Source: Crocodylus rhombifer
Lineage: Eukaryota > Chordata > Crocodylia > Crocodylidae
Assembly (NCBI GenBank): GCA_038503035.1
Contig: JAVSML010024318.1
Coordinates: 271,891-335,890, forward strand
DNA length: 64,000 bases
Direction: 5' to 3'
The notes beneath the pieces are model-generated. The model was given only the letters and a program-made list of their open reading frames with translations. It had not been told where the DNA came from and made no database searches. How positions within the stretch are numbered: the stretch's first letter is position 1; every line of letters starts with the position of its first letter. Shown one piece after another: positions 35,431-55,024 of this stretch. The position numbers were made by a program, and so were the translations under genes.

Positions 35431-38400
35431 CATTGGGTGGTGGCATGTGCAGATGATGTTATTTTTGTCAAACTTTACTTGTTACAATTGCTTTTAGCTG
35501 CTCTGTTGCCTTCCACCTGAAGTCACAAGAATGCTGCTGACATTTTGTTCACACTTAGAAGTTGAATGTGACAGATGTACTGCATAGAAGAATGTGGCCT
35601 TACTAAGCAGTTTCATTAAAGCAAGCTTTTTACAGTGGCATATTGTGTACATGTAGTAGGCAGGACCCTAGCACCCAAGAATATGGGACTGTTTGGGGAA
35701 CAGCTGTTTTGTGGACTCCTTTTAAGGAAAAATGTAGTGTCCCAGGCTCTGTTGTATGCTGAGGTATCAAGTGTTTAAAAGCCCTGCAAGGAACAGTCTC
35801 CACTAGAATGTTTGGTGCTGTGTAATATAGGAGGGCTTCTTCTGCTTCAGACTACCTACTAATAGTAGAAAGAATCTTGATATAATTCTTTCCCTGCCCT
35901 GGGAGAGAAACTTTATAGCACTGAATATTCAGTATATTCCAATACAAACTGTATTGTATTATTCCTCTTAATTTACATGTTCTGTACAGTAATCATCATC
36001 TGAGAACAGGCAGTGGAACATGTAGGCTGGATTCTAGGGAGCAAGTTCTGAATCCAAAGGGTTCCTGCTGTCTGGGAAGTTAAGTCTCTCCTGAGTGACG
36101 CACAGGATCCAAGCCTTGTGATAACAAGCTGGAGCAAGCCTCTCATATAACTGCTTTCACGAGCATTCCTTCCATGAGAACCTTTGTTCTCCAAAGTGAT
36201 GCTACACAAGAAAATGCTACAGCTCAGGCTGAGCTGCCAGAGGTGAGCGGATGCCATGTGACTGTATAGTATAAGTAGTTGGACTACTTCAAGGCTGCCC
36301 CTTGCAGTGGATTCTCCTTCCTAAAACTGAATAACACAAGCAGATAGTGTTGCACTCCTTTCAGGAGAAAAAGTGGGCTTGTACCATATTTGAAGTTTAA
36401 TATAAGCATCTGTGGTTAGTACTTAATCACAATCACACTTTCCTGGACACTGCTTATAGATTAAGTTCTTCCCAGTCCATCAATCTGCTGTGTAGGAAGA
36501 CCAAACCTGTTGTGTTCAGTGAAACTACTCTTGTGCATAAATACTTCCCAAGAGTGCTTGGAAGGGCAGTAATATTTTTTTTTCACGTTCATCTTATCTG
36601 GCATTGCACTCAGGCATTCAAGTCTGGCAGTTTTCACACTTCTAACAAAGGATTATCCGTTTCCATAAGTCTTAGGGAAGGTATTCCATACAGATGTATC
36701 TAGATCTATCATGCAAACTTATGGTGCCTACAACAATGACCTTAAAGTGTGCCACCAGTAAGCACCAATGCTTTTTACAGTATTCCCTCATGTCATTCAT
36801 ATTTCTGTAAAGTCAGTGTGATGGTGCTTGTTTGGGGACATAATTCCACACATTTCATGTTTCTCATGAATGCTACCAGGTTTCAATGGTGACAGTTAAT
36901 TCTACTTCTGAATTATTAAATAAGTTTTGTCAGAAGCCATGTTGCAACTTTCTTTGCTTACAAGTGTTTGCAAATACAAACCTGATTACCTACATGGTTG
37001 AATGCTGGTTTCAGGCAACAAATTTCAGTTCTGTAGTCTAACAAAAGACAGTAGAGGCAAGCTTCAGCTGGTGTCTATTTACAAGTAAGCATTTAAAATA
37101 AGTCATGGATATAGCATTAGCAAATGCATCAGAAATACTATCACACCAGTGAGTTAGAGACATGTAGGGGAATACATCTGCAAGAGCCCCAGGTGAGTTA
37201 TTTCATTCTTGGAGATTAAGTAGAAGTACGTGGCCTTTCCTCAGGATCTGACCATGTTAAGTCCTAGGGAGGAAAGGTGAGTCAGCTTTGTTAGGATTTA
37301 GACCCCAGATCGTAAGTTTCACCCATTAACCCAAGCTGCCACTATCATGCAAATTAATTTTTCAGAAAGTTTAATAAGTGCTATGCCAAAAATTTCTTTG
37401 AAAGAAGAGACCAAAGGAGAAGGGTACTGATACCTGAAAGTTTGCTTATGTCTATGCCAAACACATGGTCTAATGAAGGCGTCACCCCCAAGAATTCCTA
37501 CCCCTCATATAGCTGCAAAGGTCCAGGAAATAACATCCCTTCAACATTATCAATTATACAGACAAGAAATGCCTGATGTGTTATAGTTAGTCTTTCTTCA
37601 AGATTATTTATCAAAATCTTTGTTTAGTTACAGTTAGTGTAGGCTGGATGAACCTGAGTTTCAGGCATCTGGAACCGAGATGACTTCAGTCTGTACCCTA
37701 GTACAAATCACCCTCATTAGCATTTAGTAATGAATAAACAAGACCATTTCTGATAAACAGAGTACCTTGTTTGCATTGTTACTTACCTGTCTCCATATAA
37801 AGACATTTGTCCTGTGTCTTGACAGCTAGAGCCAATAGCTCACTCAAGATCAAGAGGAATGAAGTGTTAAAACATTTTATTCAATACCCATCATCAGGGT
37901 GGAGACATGGAAGAGCAAAACTCCTAGTAGTTTGTACCTGGAGAGGTATACAGTGCATTTGGTCAAATATGTCCAGACAAAATTTTTCCACCCACTCCTT
38001 TGAAATCCACTTTTGGGATCTGAGCTCTAAAGCATCTGTGCTAATGAGAACCAGAATATCTGTAAAAAAAAAAAATAAATAAAATCAATAAAAAAAACCA
38101 AAACCCCAGTTCATATTTACTGCTTTAGTCATCTGCTACATGACTTGAATATGTTGCCACAAAATGAAAGCAATAAGGATTTCTAGTCCTCTTTAGTGAC
38201 AACCTCCCCAAATGTCTTAAAATAACGTACAAAAATTCCAATTAACAACAAATGCAATGAGATAAAGCTACTAGTTTCACAGACAACGCTATGGGCCAGT
38301 TAAGGCTTAAAAGCACAGAAGGTACCCTAATACTTAGCCTAAAAATCCCCAAACCAATCATAGTTAATTTTTCTGTTTTTGGAAAGGAGGGATGGAATCA

Positions 38401-38446
38401 TTGCCAAAATGGTTAAGGATAATGGCAGGCAAGGTTTTTTAATGGG
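35431..38446. other. Convergent spacer between NEPRO and TAF13, including both 3' UTRs
   Basis: NEPRO's likely poly(A) signal is ATTAAA at 35615-35620. A minus-strand AATAAA at 37881-37876 could serve TAF13, which would give it a 0.9-kb 3' UTR. The remainder is unique-looking AT-rich sequence with no supported gene. Confidence 0.45.
35615..35620 (+). promoter_or_regulatory. Candidate poly(A) signal ATTAAA of NEPRO
   Basis: The hexamer lies 185 bases after the stop codon and is followed within 30 bases by a GT-rich stretch (TATTGTGTACATGTAG), the usual downstream element. Confidence 0.5.
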
Positions 38447-38710
38447 CAGGGCCCTACCAAAATCACAATGAAATCTTGCAGGTTCCCCCATGTGTCCCCA
38501 TGCCCTCCCCACACCCCACCGGTAAAGGTACCCCAATGCTTGCTGCTCATTGGCAGGAAGGAGAAAACCAGTTTTAAATATGCCAGTGTTTTTACTTTCC
38601 AGCCAGTCAGCAGCAAGCAGGAGGGCCACCAGCAACAGGGGCAGGAGGAACCACCAAGATTAAAGGAGCTGCTGTGTAGCACACTTCTGCTGTAATTTTG
38701 GTAGGTCCCA
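38447..38710. mobile_element. hAT-like MITE inside the TAF13 3' UTR, 264 bp
   Basis: CAGGGCCCTACCAAAATCAC at the left is mirrored by TTTTGGTAGGTCCCA at the right. Flanks TTAATGGG and ATAATGGG match at 7 of 8 bases. Its edge is only 54 bp beyond the TAF13 stop codon, so it is probably transcribed with TAF13. Confidence 0.75.
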
Positions 38711-38764
38711 ATAATGGGTAGTCCCCAGGAACATACCATCTTTGCACCACACAAAGGGAAGGGA

Positions 38765-41700
38765 TCAAGATCCATAGTTGGCTTCATCAAAAGCCTTCCT
38801 GGCCCGTTTGAGTTCTTCATTCATTGTCAACAGATCTTTAACTCTGGCAAACTTCCGTGGGTCCTTGCGGATCAAAAAGACGATGTCTTCAACTTGAACA
38901 CGACCCTGTCGCCCGATTGACATGGCCTTGTGAGTCTATTGGAAAATACATTTCAGTTATCTATGCTTCCCACTCCCTCCTAAAGCCGAAGTGGAAATTT
39001 CCTTTTGTTTTTAGATGGCACTTTCTGAAGTGGAAAGCAAGTCTGATCCTAGCTAAAATACAGTCCAGGGGCAGCAATGTTTTGTCCCTTGCACCCCAAG
39101 CCAAAACACAACACTTCTAGAATTTCTTTCATGAGCAACTCAAATGCTAGCTGTAGCATGATTAAGTAATTTTGCTTGGAAAAAAATATGCAAGAAGTTA
39201 AAATCCCATAAACAACCTAATCACTTTGCATTAGCAGCCTTCACCAAGTGTTTTGTGCATAATGAAATGTGACCTAATTTGTAGATGACACCCGAGCCAA
39301 AATTATACAAGTAGGAGAGCAGGCTTAAACTAGAGACTGATTTGGGGAAGCAGAGCATGGCAAGCATCAGGCAGTGACAAGAAATTATGTGGTATATATA
39401 GTGCAGGTACCTCAAAAAAGAATCTGCTGAGCTAGACAACTTCACTCAAAGACACTTGGATAATGACAGCAAGACACTTCTTTTACAAGAGCAAAACAAT
39501 CCACATCCCATATAGCAGTGCCTCAACTTTTTTATACTCAAGGCACCCCTCATCAAGCTCAAGGCACAGCCTTAGAACAGAACACAGATTCTCAACCAGG
39601 GTGCCTGGGCACTCTCAGCTACTGCTAGATCCTTTGAAGAATGCCCCAAGGTGTAAGGGGATAAGCATCACGTGAAGAGACAAGCAGATGAGCACAGGCT
39701 CAGACCTGTCCCTGCAGTAAGAACTGTAGTATATAAATTAGTTTTTGAAATGGGTGCCATTCAAATTCACACAAGTGATGAAGGGTAGCTTGAGTCCAAA
39801 AAGGTTGAGAACCACTGGATTTGAAAACCCCCCACCTCTTTAAGTTTTGACTACAGAAAAGTAGCAGAGCTGGTCTTCTGCTGCAAACAACTCAGAAACC
39901 CAGCAGGGCAGCATGTCACAAAGTCATAGACTACAGTCAGAGAGAAGGGGTGGAAGGGATCTCCAGAGGTCATCTAGTCTAACACTCTGCCTGAGGCAGG
40001 ATCAACCCTATCCAAACCATAATCTAATATCTATGTAAGACTACTGTCAACTAGGACACAACACAGACCTAACATCCTAAACCAGGGGGTTTCAACCTTT
40101 TTAAATAAGTGTACCCCCAGCAGATGGACATGGAACAGGGGGAGGAGGGGTGCACAGCCAGATGCAGAGTGGCGGCAGCATGGGGTGGTGGGTGGCAGCC
40201 GTGGCTGGCAGCGGTGGCTGCTGTGCATGATCTTTCCCCCCACCCCATGTACAGCCAGTGGCTGTGCAGCCCAGAGGGGCACTGCTGCCCTCGCCCCACC
40301 CTGGCCCTGCTCCTGGGAGGCAGCAGCGCTTCGCCCCTGCTCGCTTCTGCCTACCCCCTATTGCCTTCCCAAGTACCCCCAGGTGACAACCCCTGTCCTA
40401 ACCTGCCACAGGTAAAGCAGGGGACCCATAGCAGCAAAGGTCCTGCTTCTATCCAATGCTATCAACATATGCTCAAGGGATCCCAGGAAGAGAGCCATGC
40501 CTACTGCTACAGGGGAAGGCAAAAAGCTGAGTCTCCGGGTTTATTTTATGAACCACAGGTAGGTGCTATCACACCTAAGTCCTAATATTGTGCAGCGACC
40601 TTTAAGGGAGCTTTGCGGCACCCTGGCTGAAAATCACCAGAGGAGGTGCACACTTATTTCTTTAAAAGGTATCATTTAAAACATAACATGGACTGCAACG
40701 CACACATCTCCTTTCTCTTGGAAGCACAGGGAACACAGTTGCTGTGTTACTGTGAACTGCTGGGAATGCATCTGTAGTAAGGCTCTTGAAATCACAGAAA
40801 ATCATAGACAATTAGGATTGGGGGGGTCCTCAGGAGGTCACAGGTTGTGTCTCACCAACCCAAGGGGCCTATAATGCAATAGTATCATAGAAGATGAGGG
40901 TTGGAAGTGACCTCAGGAGGTCATTTAGTCCAATACCCTCCTCAAGGCAGAACCACCCTCAACTACATCATCTCCACCAAGGCTTTGTCTAGGCAAGTCT
41001 TAAAAACCTTCAAGGATGCAGATTCCACCACCTCTCTAGGTAATCCATTCCAGTATTTTATGACCTTTCCAGTGAGAAAATTGTTCCTAATACACAACCT
41101 AAACCTCCCTTGCTGCAACTTGAGACCATTGCTCCTTGTTCTGTCATCTGTTACCACTGAGAACAGTCTAGCTTCACCCTCTTTGGAACCAACCTTCAGG
41201 TACTTGAAGGCTGCTATTAAATCCCCCCAATCTTTTCTTCTGCAGGCTAAATAAGCCCAGTTCCTTTAACCTCTGTTCAGAAGTCATGTTTCCCAGCCCC
41301 CTCACCATTTTTGTTGCCATACACTGGGCAACAAAATTTGTCCACATCCTTTCTATAGCGGGAGGCCCAAAACTGGACACAGTACTCCAGGGAAGAAAAA
41401 CCTGCAGCATCCTTATAGGCTCGGCAGTGCTACGCTGGCTAGCACTACGGAAGAAAGAGACTTGGGGGTCATCATAGACCAGAAGATGAACATGAGCCTT
41501 CAATGTGATGCTGCAGCTAGTAAAGCAACCAAAATGCTGGCTTGCATCCATAGATGCTTCTCAAGCAAATCCCGGGACATCATTCTCCCCTTGTACTCGG
41601 CCTTGGTGAGGCCGCAGCTGGAGTACTGCGTCCAGTTTTGGGCTCCACAATTCAAAAAGGATATGGAGAAGCTTGAGAGTCCAGAGGAGAGCCATGCACA

Positions 41701-42927
41701 TGAACAGAGGTCAGGAAAACAGACCTTAACGACAACAGGCTAAGAGTCATGGGGCTTTTTAGCCTGGAAAAGCACAGGCTCAGGGGTGATCTGATGGCCA
41801 CCTATAAGTTTATCAGGGGTGACCACCAGCACCTGGGGGAACGTTTGTTCAACAGAGCGCCCCAAAGGGATGACAAGGTCAAATGGTCATAAACTACTAC
41901 GAGACCATTTCAGGCTGGACATAAGGAAGAATTTCTTTACTGTCCGAGCCCCCAAGGTCTAGAACAGCCTGCCACTGGAGGTGATTCAAGCACCTACATC
42001 GAACACCTTCAGGAGCAAACTGGATGCTTATCTTGCTGGGATCCTATGACCCCAGCTGACTTCCTGCCCTTTGGGCAGGGGACTGGACTCAATGATCTTC
42101 TGAGGTCCCTTCAAGCCCTAATGTCTACGAAATCTAAGATGTGGCCTCACCAGTGCTGAGCAAAGGGAAATAATCATTTCCCATACCCTGTTGGCAGCAC
42201 ACCTACCAGTGCAGCCTAGTATGCTGTTAGCTTTCTTGGAAACAAGGGCACACTGCTGGCTCGTATTCAGCTTATTGTCCACTGTAACCCCCAGGTCCTT
42301 TTCTACAGAGCTACTGCCCAGCCACGCAGACCCCCCCCCCCAGCCTATGTGTATAGGATTGTTCCGTCTTAAGTGCAGGACTTTTCACTTGTCCTTGTTG
42401 AACCTCATGAGACTCCTTTTGGCAAGCAATGCTCCCCACTGTTGTGCCAGGCAATGGGGTGGCCCATGCACCCAGACAAGGCACCCTCCCCGTTGGCAGC
42501 AGGTGGGGCTGGCACAAACGCACCATCTCGGTGATGAACTCGATGACCAGGTCCTCCAGGATGTCCACGGCCTCGGTGTAGGGGTTCTGGTCGTCCCCGA
42601 AGCCATACATCATGCAGCGCACTACGGAAGAGAGTGGAAAAGGCCGCGCATACGCAGTTACTGTCTCCCTGGGCCTCGCGCTTGACAGGGCCAGGTGCCA
42701 CCATCCCACCTCCGCGCACGCGCACGCCCCGGCACTCACGCTCCTTGGAGAAGAGGCGCTTGCGTTTGCCCTGCCCGCCGTCCAGGCCGCCACCCGCCTC
42801 CTCCGCATCTTCCTCAAACTGCGGACGGTAAAAGGTGGGAGGGGTTACCGTATGCCCAGTGCATTCTCCCCCACCTCCCGGTGCGTATCTCATCACCCAC
42901 CGGCGCATCCTCCTCCTCGTCGGCCAT
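38765..42927 (-). CDS. TAF13: Transcription initiation factor TFIID subunit 13, 4 exons
   Basis: Exons in transcript order: 42927-42901 (MADEEEDAP), 42818-42740, 42621-42524, 38935-38765. The spliced frame gives 124 aa, the length of human TAF13, and apart from the acidic N-terminal stretch is almost identical to it (GGQGKRKRLFSKELRCMMYG, DQNPYTEAVDILEDLVIEF, RVQVEDIVFLIRKDPRKFAR, ending FDEANYGS). The protein is a histone-fold TFIID subunit that pairs with TAF11 in the nucleus. The helices of the histone fold are split by intron 3 after ITEM. Donors are GTGGGT, GTGAGT and GTGCGT. Intron 3 is 3.6 kb and consists largely of CR1 and hAT insertions; introns 1-2 are about 80-120 bp. Upstream lies a GC-rich promoter with tandem units. 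The gene is clearly intact and intron-containing, so it is not a retrocopy. Confidence 0.97.
39516..39817. mobile_element. hAT-like element, about 300 bp, possibly composite
   Basis: Ends CAGTGCCTCAACTTTT and AGGTTGAGAACCACTG are related inverted termini. An internal CAGATTCTCAACCAGGGTGC at 39587 looks like another terminus, so two relatives may be nested. No clear target duplication. In TAF13 intron 3. Confidence 0.6.
39925..40570 (-). mobile_element. CR1-like LINE 3' region, antisense, interrupted
   Basis: GGAAGGGATCTCCAGAGGTCATCTAGTC and the following text match, in order, an uninterrupted copy at 55025-55425. The copy is split between 40082 and 40396 by the hAT MITE at 40083-40395 and resumes with CCTGCCACAGGTAAAG. 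Confidence 0.7.
40083..40395. mobile_element. hAT MITE, 313 bp, inserted into the CR1-like copy
   Basis: Ends are CAGGGGGTTTCAACC and GGTGACAACCCCTG. Flanks TCCTAAAC (40075-40082) and TCCTAACC (40396-40403) match at 7 of 8 bases, and removing the element restores the order seen in the uninterrupted copy near 55.16 kb. Confidence 0.9.
40885..42428 (-). mobile_element. CR1 LINE 3' portion, antisense, split by a second CR1
   Basis: Read on the minus strand, this is a CR1 3' end containing the end of the reverse-transcriptase ORF (frame with FKTCLDKALVEMM and YWNGLPREVV). Its left half covers 40885-41391 and its right half 42140-42428. In TAF13 intron 3, reaching to within 100 bp of exon 3. Confidence 0.8.
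41392..42139 (+). mobile_element. Younger CR1 LINE 3' end inserted in sense orientation
   Basis: It starts in the RT-terminal region (TTGGGGGTCATCATAGACCA, CCGCAGCTGGAGTACTGCGT) and ends in the canonical CR1 3' tail (CTTCTGAGGTCCCTTCAAGC then ATGTCTACGAAATCTAAGA). The outer antisense CR1 continues directly on either side, showing insertion order. Confidence 0.8.
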
Positions 42928-43320
42928 GATGCCCGCCCCGCCCGCTGCGCACCAGAGCTTCCGCCCTAGCTTGCAGAGCTTCCGGGCTGAGCTGTGGGCG
43001 CCGCCATGATTTCGTACGGAACCAAAATCGGGGCCCCACCCCTTCCCTTTGTCCCTTCCATGGGCGTTTCCGTTTACGCCCACCAGACTTCCAGCCTATG
43101 CAGCCCCGCGCGGCCATTTTGCCGTACGGACGCCGGCTCGAAATCTTCCCACCCCTGTCATTTGTCCCAGCTGTGGGAGGCTTCTGTTGACTCCCACGGA
43201 ACTTCCGGTTTCTGCTGGCGAGCGCCGCCATTTCGGTGTACGGTTTGTTGGACAGCGGAGCAGTCTCAAGGCCAGGCCGGCGGGGGAATGTCACCGCACG
43301 CATGCGCTGACAGACACGTG
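42610..43320 (-). promoter_or_regulatory. CpG-rich promoter of TAF13 with three tandem ~110-bp units
   Basis: Upstream of the TAF13 ATG, the module CTTCCGG/CTTCC ... GCCGCCAT ... GTACGG occurs three times; the GTACGG cores are at 43014-43019, 43124-43129 and 43238-43243 (spacings 110 and 114). GCCGCCAT resembles YY1 sites and CTTCCG resembles ETS sites, both common near TATA-less start sites. No TATA box seen. Confidence 0.65.
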
Positions 43321-43324
43321 CTTT

Positions 43325-43460
43325 TTCGTTTTTTAAAATTTAATTTTAGAACGTTTTAAACATAATTTTTAATCTTAATTTTTTAACTTTTAAAAATTAA
43401 TTTTAAACAAAATATTTTATAATTTTTAAAAATAAAATGTTTAAAAATTAGATTATATAT
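43325..43460. repeat. Extreme AT-rich tract
   Basis: About 135 bases almost solely of A and T, largely runs of TTTTAAAA and TTAATTTT, abut the TAF13 CpG island with no transition. Could be a low-complexity relic or a nucleosome-excluding boundary. Confidence 0.7.
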
Positions 43461-44078
43461 TTGCTGTACTCGTGCTGTGCCTCTTAAAAAGAGAGGCCGA
43501 ATCTCATGGGTTGGGAACTATCAACCTCTGCAGCTTTCCCCACCCACGTAGCACCTGTTGTTGGCCTATGTTGAGGTCCCCTCAGCTTCACTTGTACCCC
43601 ACTGTGTCAAACCGCAGTTTTACAGCTCCATGTTAGACAAGAGCTCATGAGAAACTACAAGTGAAAAACAAGGTGTTCAGGCTTGACTGGGAAAGAACCT
43701 GAAAATCCATTTGAACATGCCAAACCAGTCTTCTGCCTTTCCCTGCTTCCCTTTGCCCAGCCCAAGGAGGGATGAGGGAAGGAGAGGAGAACTCACAACA
43801 CACTGCTTGGAAGAGACTGAATCCTCTGGGGATCATTTCTAGGTACTGCAGGCCTGCTGTCCTACGTGAACCTTGGCCCAAGAGCATTTTTTCTCCCTCT
43901 CAAGCCAGGCTTGTGAGCTGTGGTACTAGTTGCCACCTTTTTCATGCAGTTATTTTTGACTCTTAGGATTTTTAGGCAAGGGTTATACTAGTTGAGAAAC
44001 TTGTTACTTTCCTGCAGGGCCTCAGTTTGATCATCTCCTGAGGGGAAGTTCTTGGGGCTTGCCTGCATTCATCTACTG

Positions 44079-44363
44079 CCGTGATGCTCAAGCAGGGTGC
44101 TGTAGCACACTGGGGTGCCTGGGGATCCTTTTCCGGGTGCCACACAATGTTAGCACTGCCAGGGGTGCAGACATGCTGCACAAGATCGACCAGAGATTCC
44201 CGCCAGGAATCCAGAGTGCCCAAACCGTTCTGCCCTGTTGTGGCCTCTGAGTTCCTTGCAGCAGAAACTGCTGTGTTATTTTGATGTAGCCAAAAATAAG
44301 TGACAACTAAGAGCTGGCATATTCTGAGGGGAGCCCTTGGTCTAAGGAGGTTGAGAACCACTG
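44079..44363. mobile_element. hAT-like MITE, 285 bp
   Basis: It starts CCGTGATGCTCAAGCAGGGT and ends GAGGTTGAGAACCACTG. Flanks ATCTACTG and TTCTACTG match at 7 of 8 bases. Same broad family as 6514-6787 and 39516-39817. Confidence 0.7.
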
Positions 44364-44961
44364 TTCTACTGGCAAGAGGTCCACTCTCCCAGTCAGGATT
44401 AGTTTAACAGTTGTTAAGTATGTTCTGAGTAACATATCACTGCTCTGAATTCAAGCTTATTCTTTAAGAAGTTGAAGAGGAAGAGAAAAAAGGTGCAGCC
44501 AAGCTGTAAGTACCAGAAAAATGCAAACTCTTGAGAATGGAGTCAGTGAACTCTCTCCCTCTTTCCACTTTGTGACCAGTATGTGACAAGCAATGAAGAA
44601 TAAAATCTATTCTTCCCCAAATTCTGTCTCCCTCTAGTGTGTCACTACCTGTTTTTCAAGCTTTTTGGAAAGAAGAGAGGTCTCTGATAGTTTACAACAT
44701 TACATATCTGTCTGGTAATGCTGTATTTTGCTGCTGCTAATACAGAAAGGCCCAGTTTTTCCCCCCCACAAAACTGACATCACAGTGGAAGTGAATAAAC
44801 AAGTAGTAAAAATAACTCTCATATGCAAGCACAGCTATTAGCTAGTGTTTTGATGTTGGGACCAATAGCCAGAGGGCGGTACAAAGAATCCTAGAAAAGA
44901 GACAACTTAATGACTAGCACCTTGATAATGCTACATCTCAGACTATAACGTAGATGTAGGC

Positions 44962-45147
44962 CAGGGACTGGCAAAATGCAGCCCAGGGGCCAAATGCAGC
45001 CTGCCAGGCCATTCTATCTGGCCTGCAGGGCCCCTAAAAAATTTAGAAAATTAATATTTATCTGCCTTGGGCTGCCCGTCATGCAGCCCTTGATGGCTTG
45101 CTAAAACTCAGTAAGCGGCCCTCTGCCCAAAATAATTGCCCACTCCG
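44962..45147. mobile_element. 186-bp hAT MITE, deletion derivative of the foldback family
   Basis: A perfect duplication ATGTAGGC flanks it (44954-44961 and 45148-45155). Its left half (GGCCATTCTATC, CCCTAAAAAAT, ATATTTATCTGCC) and right half (GTAAGCGGCCCTCTGC) match the two ends of the 1.6-kb element at 60088-61695, with the palindromic core missing. Confidence 0.9.
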
Positions 45148-46118
45148 ATGTAGGCAGTCTTGGCTTTGATCTGCTTACTGCCTAATGGGATGCTCCCTAG
45201 GACTGACCTAAAAAATGTGTCTGATAGTCCCCTACTCCTTGGCATGCCAACAGAGGGCCCTGTTAGCAATTAAAAACCTAGGATTCTGGACACAGTACAC
45301 CCCAGCAAGATGAATAAGAAATCAAGTATTCCTTCAGGAGTCTGTGGACTGGGGATAGCCAGAGGCTGACCTGTTTTGCTACAGGTGTTTGAAGCAGGGC
45401 TGGTTCATTAGCTCCAGAAGAAGAATTGAGCCCAGGTTCTTGTCCAATGATTTATTATGCTCAGGGAAACTCCTGTATGTATAATTCCACAGGTGATCTG
45501 CAAGGTGGGTTAGAAGTATTCCGTCTCTTACAAGTAAATCTTCTTATAAATGTTCAATTTTTTAAATATTTGAAACATTCAGCATTAAATTAATACTTTC
45601 AGTTTGGTGGGGACAAAAATCTTTATTAGAACTTCTCAGATTTCAGCCACTGAAACCATCTGTGAAAACTGTATAGTTAACTGATGCCTACACCCGATAT
45701 AAGCAGTTGGGTCCTGTCAACTCTTGTTGCAATCAGAATTAGGTGGATGGTTCTGAAAAACTGCTTTGTACTTGCTTTTTTCTTGTCCTCACTAAATCAA
45801 GACCTGCATTCCTGTTCAACTTAGAACTAAATGGATTTATCAGAAGGTTTGAATTCCACGTGGTACCCTGATTTCCTCAGTAAAAGAGATCTAGAGAACA
45901 ATGACTAATTGGAGAGGAAAAACACACTTACATGATGTTCTTGATCTAGCTAAGAAAGGAGGATGCTATGCTTAGGACTTAAATAGCTCAGGGTTTTGCT
46001 CACCTCCAGCTATAGCCATATATTCTAGAATGTATGCATTCACTTAAGACTTGATTCACATTCAAGACTGCCTTCATATGAAGGAAGGGAAGGAAATATA
46101 AACCGCTTATAAAATATG

Positions 46119-46124
46119 TTTATT
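46119..46124 (-). promoter_or_regulatory. Candidate poly(A) signal AATAAA of GTPBP8
   Basis: Canonical hexamer on the minus strand 229 bases past the GTPBP8 stop codon. Confidence 0.5.
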
Positions 46125-46352
46125 ATATTTTAATGATGTTAATAATGGTTAAAAATATGAAAAATAATCTGTTCTGGGAATAATTTAAACCAAAGATTCC
46201 ACCTTTCTACACACTGAGTTTAAAAAAAAAAAATCAAAATAATTCCAATATTCTATATTATTTACAAACTCATAAATCCAAAATCCAGTCGTAGGGCTTT
46301 AGTATCTTTTATGGTGGATAAGGGAGTACAACAGGATAGTTGTGTGTTGTCA

Positions 46353-54315
<7,963 letters not shown>

Positions 54316-55024
54316 CTCTGCATGCTCTGCTTTGACTCCCACAAGCTCATCAGCCTACAGGTAGCAGAAAATTACTAATGAGCACAATGAGGTAATTAGC
54401 CATGTTAGTTTGAACTCAAGCAGAAGGCAGGGTAGAGATACACCTTATAGACTAACTAAATCCACCTCTAAATCTCTGATACAGTTAGTGTATAACGTGT
54501 ATCCCTACCCTGCCTTCTGCCAATCTTTACCAAGTTACCCCACTATCTTAACCAAAGACAGATTCTTAAAGACTTGTCTGCACATAAAGTTATTTTTGAA
54601 TAGCTGCCCATGTGGCCACTCGTACTGAAATAATGGCATGTTCACCTGGTTCTGCAGAAGCAGCTGCCATACTTTTAAATTCTCACCCTACATTAATTCA
54701 AATGCATGATTAATCCTAAAACCCTTCCAGTGTAGACAAGCCCTTGCTCAAGACTGGTGTCTCATGTTCAGAGCTCTAATCAGTGGAAAGCTTCAAAAAA
54801 AGAAAAACAAAAGGTCTGCCTGAAGAAAATGACCTATCAACTTCACATGATCAGGGCAGCCTAGTGACTATAGCCAGCAGCCCATGACATGATGCTGCTA
54901 GCACACCATCCACCTATCATGGACTCCTCAGCCTCCTTTACAGGTAGGTCATGCCACAGGAAGCCACTTTAACTGCTCTGCCATCACCACCCTGAAGGGG
55001 TCTGCAATGAGGGGTATAGTTGGG

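Larger units (their letters stand above)
43461..46352. other. Intergenic spacer upstream of TAF13 and downstream of GTPBP8
   Basis: Apart from the two hAT MITEs listed separately, I see no gene. The minus-strand 3' UTR of GTPBP8 occupies the right end; a minus-strand AATAAA at 46124-46119 lies 229 bases past the stop codon. Confidence 0.5.

Noticed and set aside
40109..40585. 158-codon plus-strand frame
   Set aside because: It crosses a MITE and the CR1-like copy, both non-coding here.
42191..42929. Plus-strand frames antisense to TAF13 exons 1-3
   Set aside because: They mirror TAF13 exons and an antisense CR1; the minus strand explains the coding signal completely.
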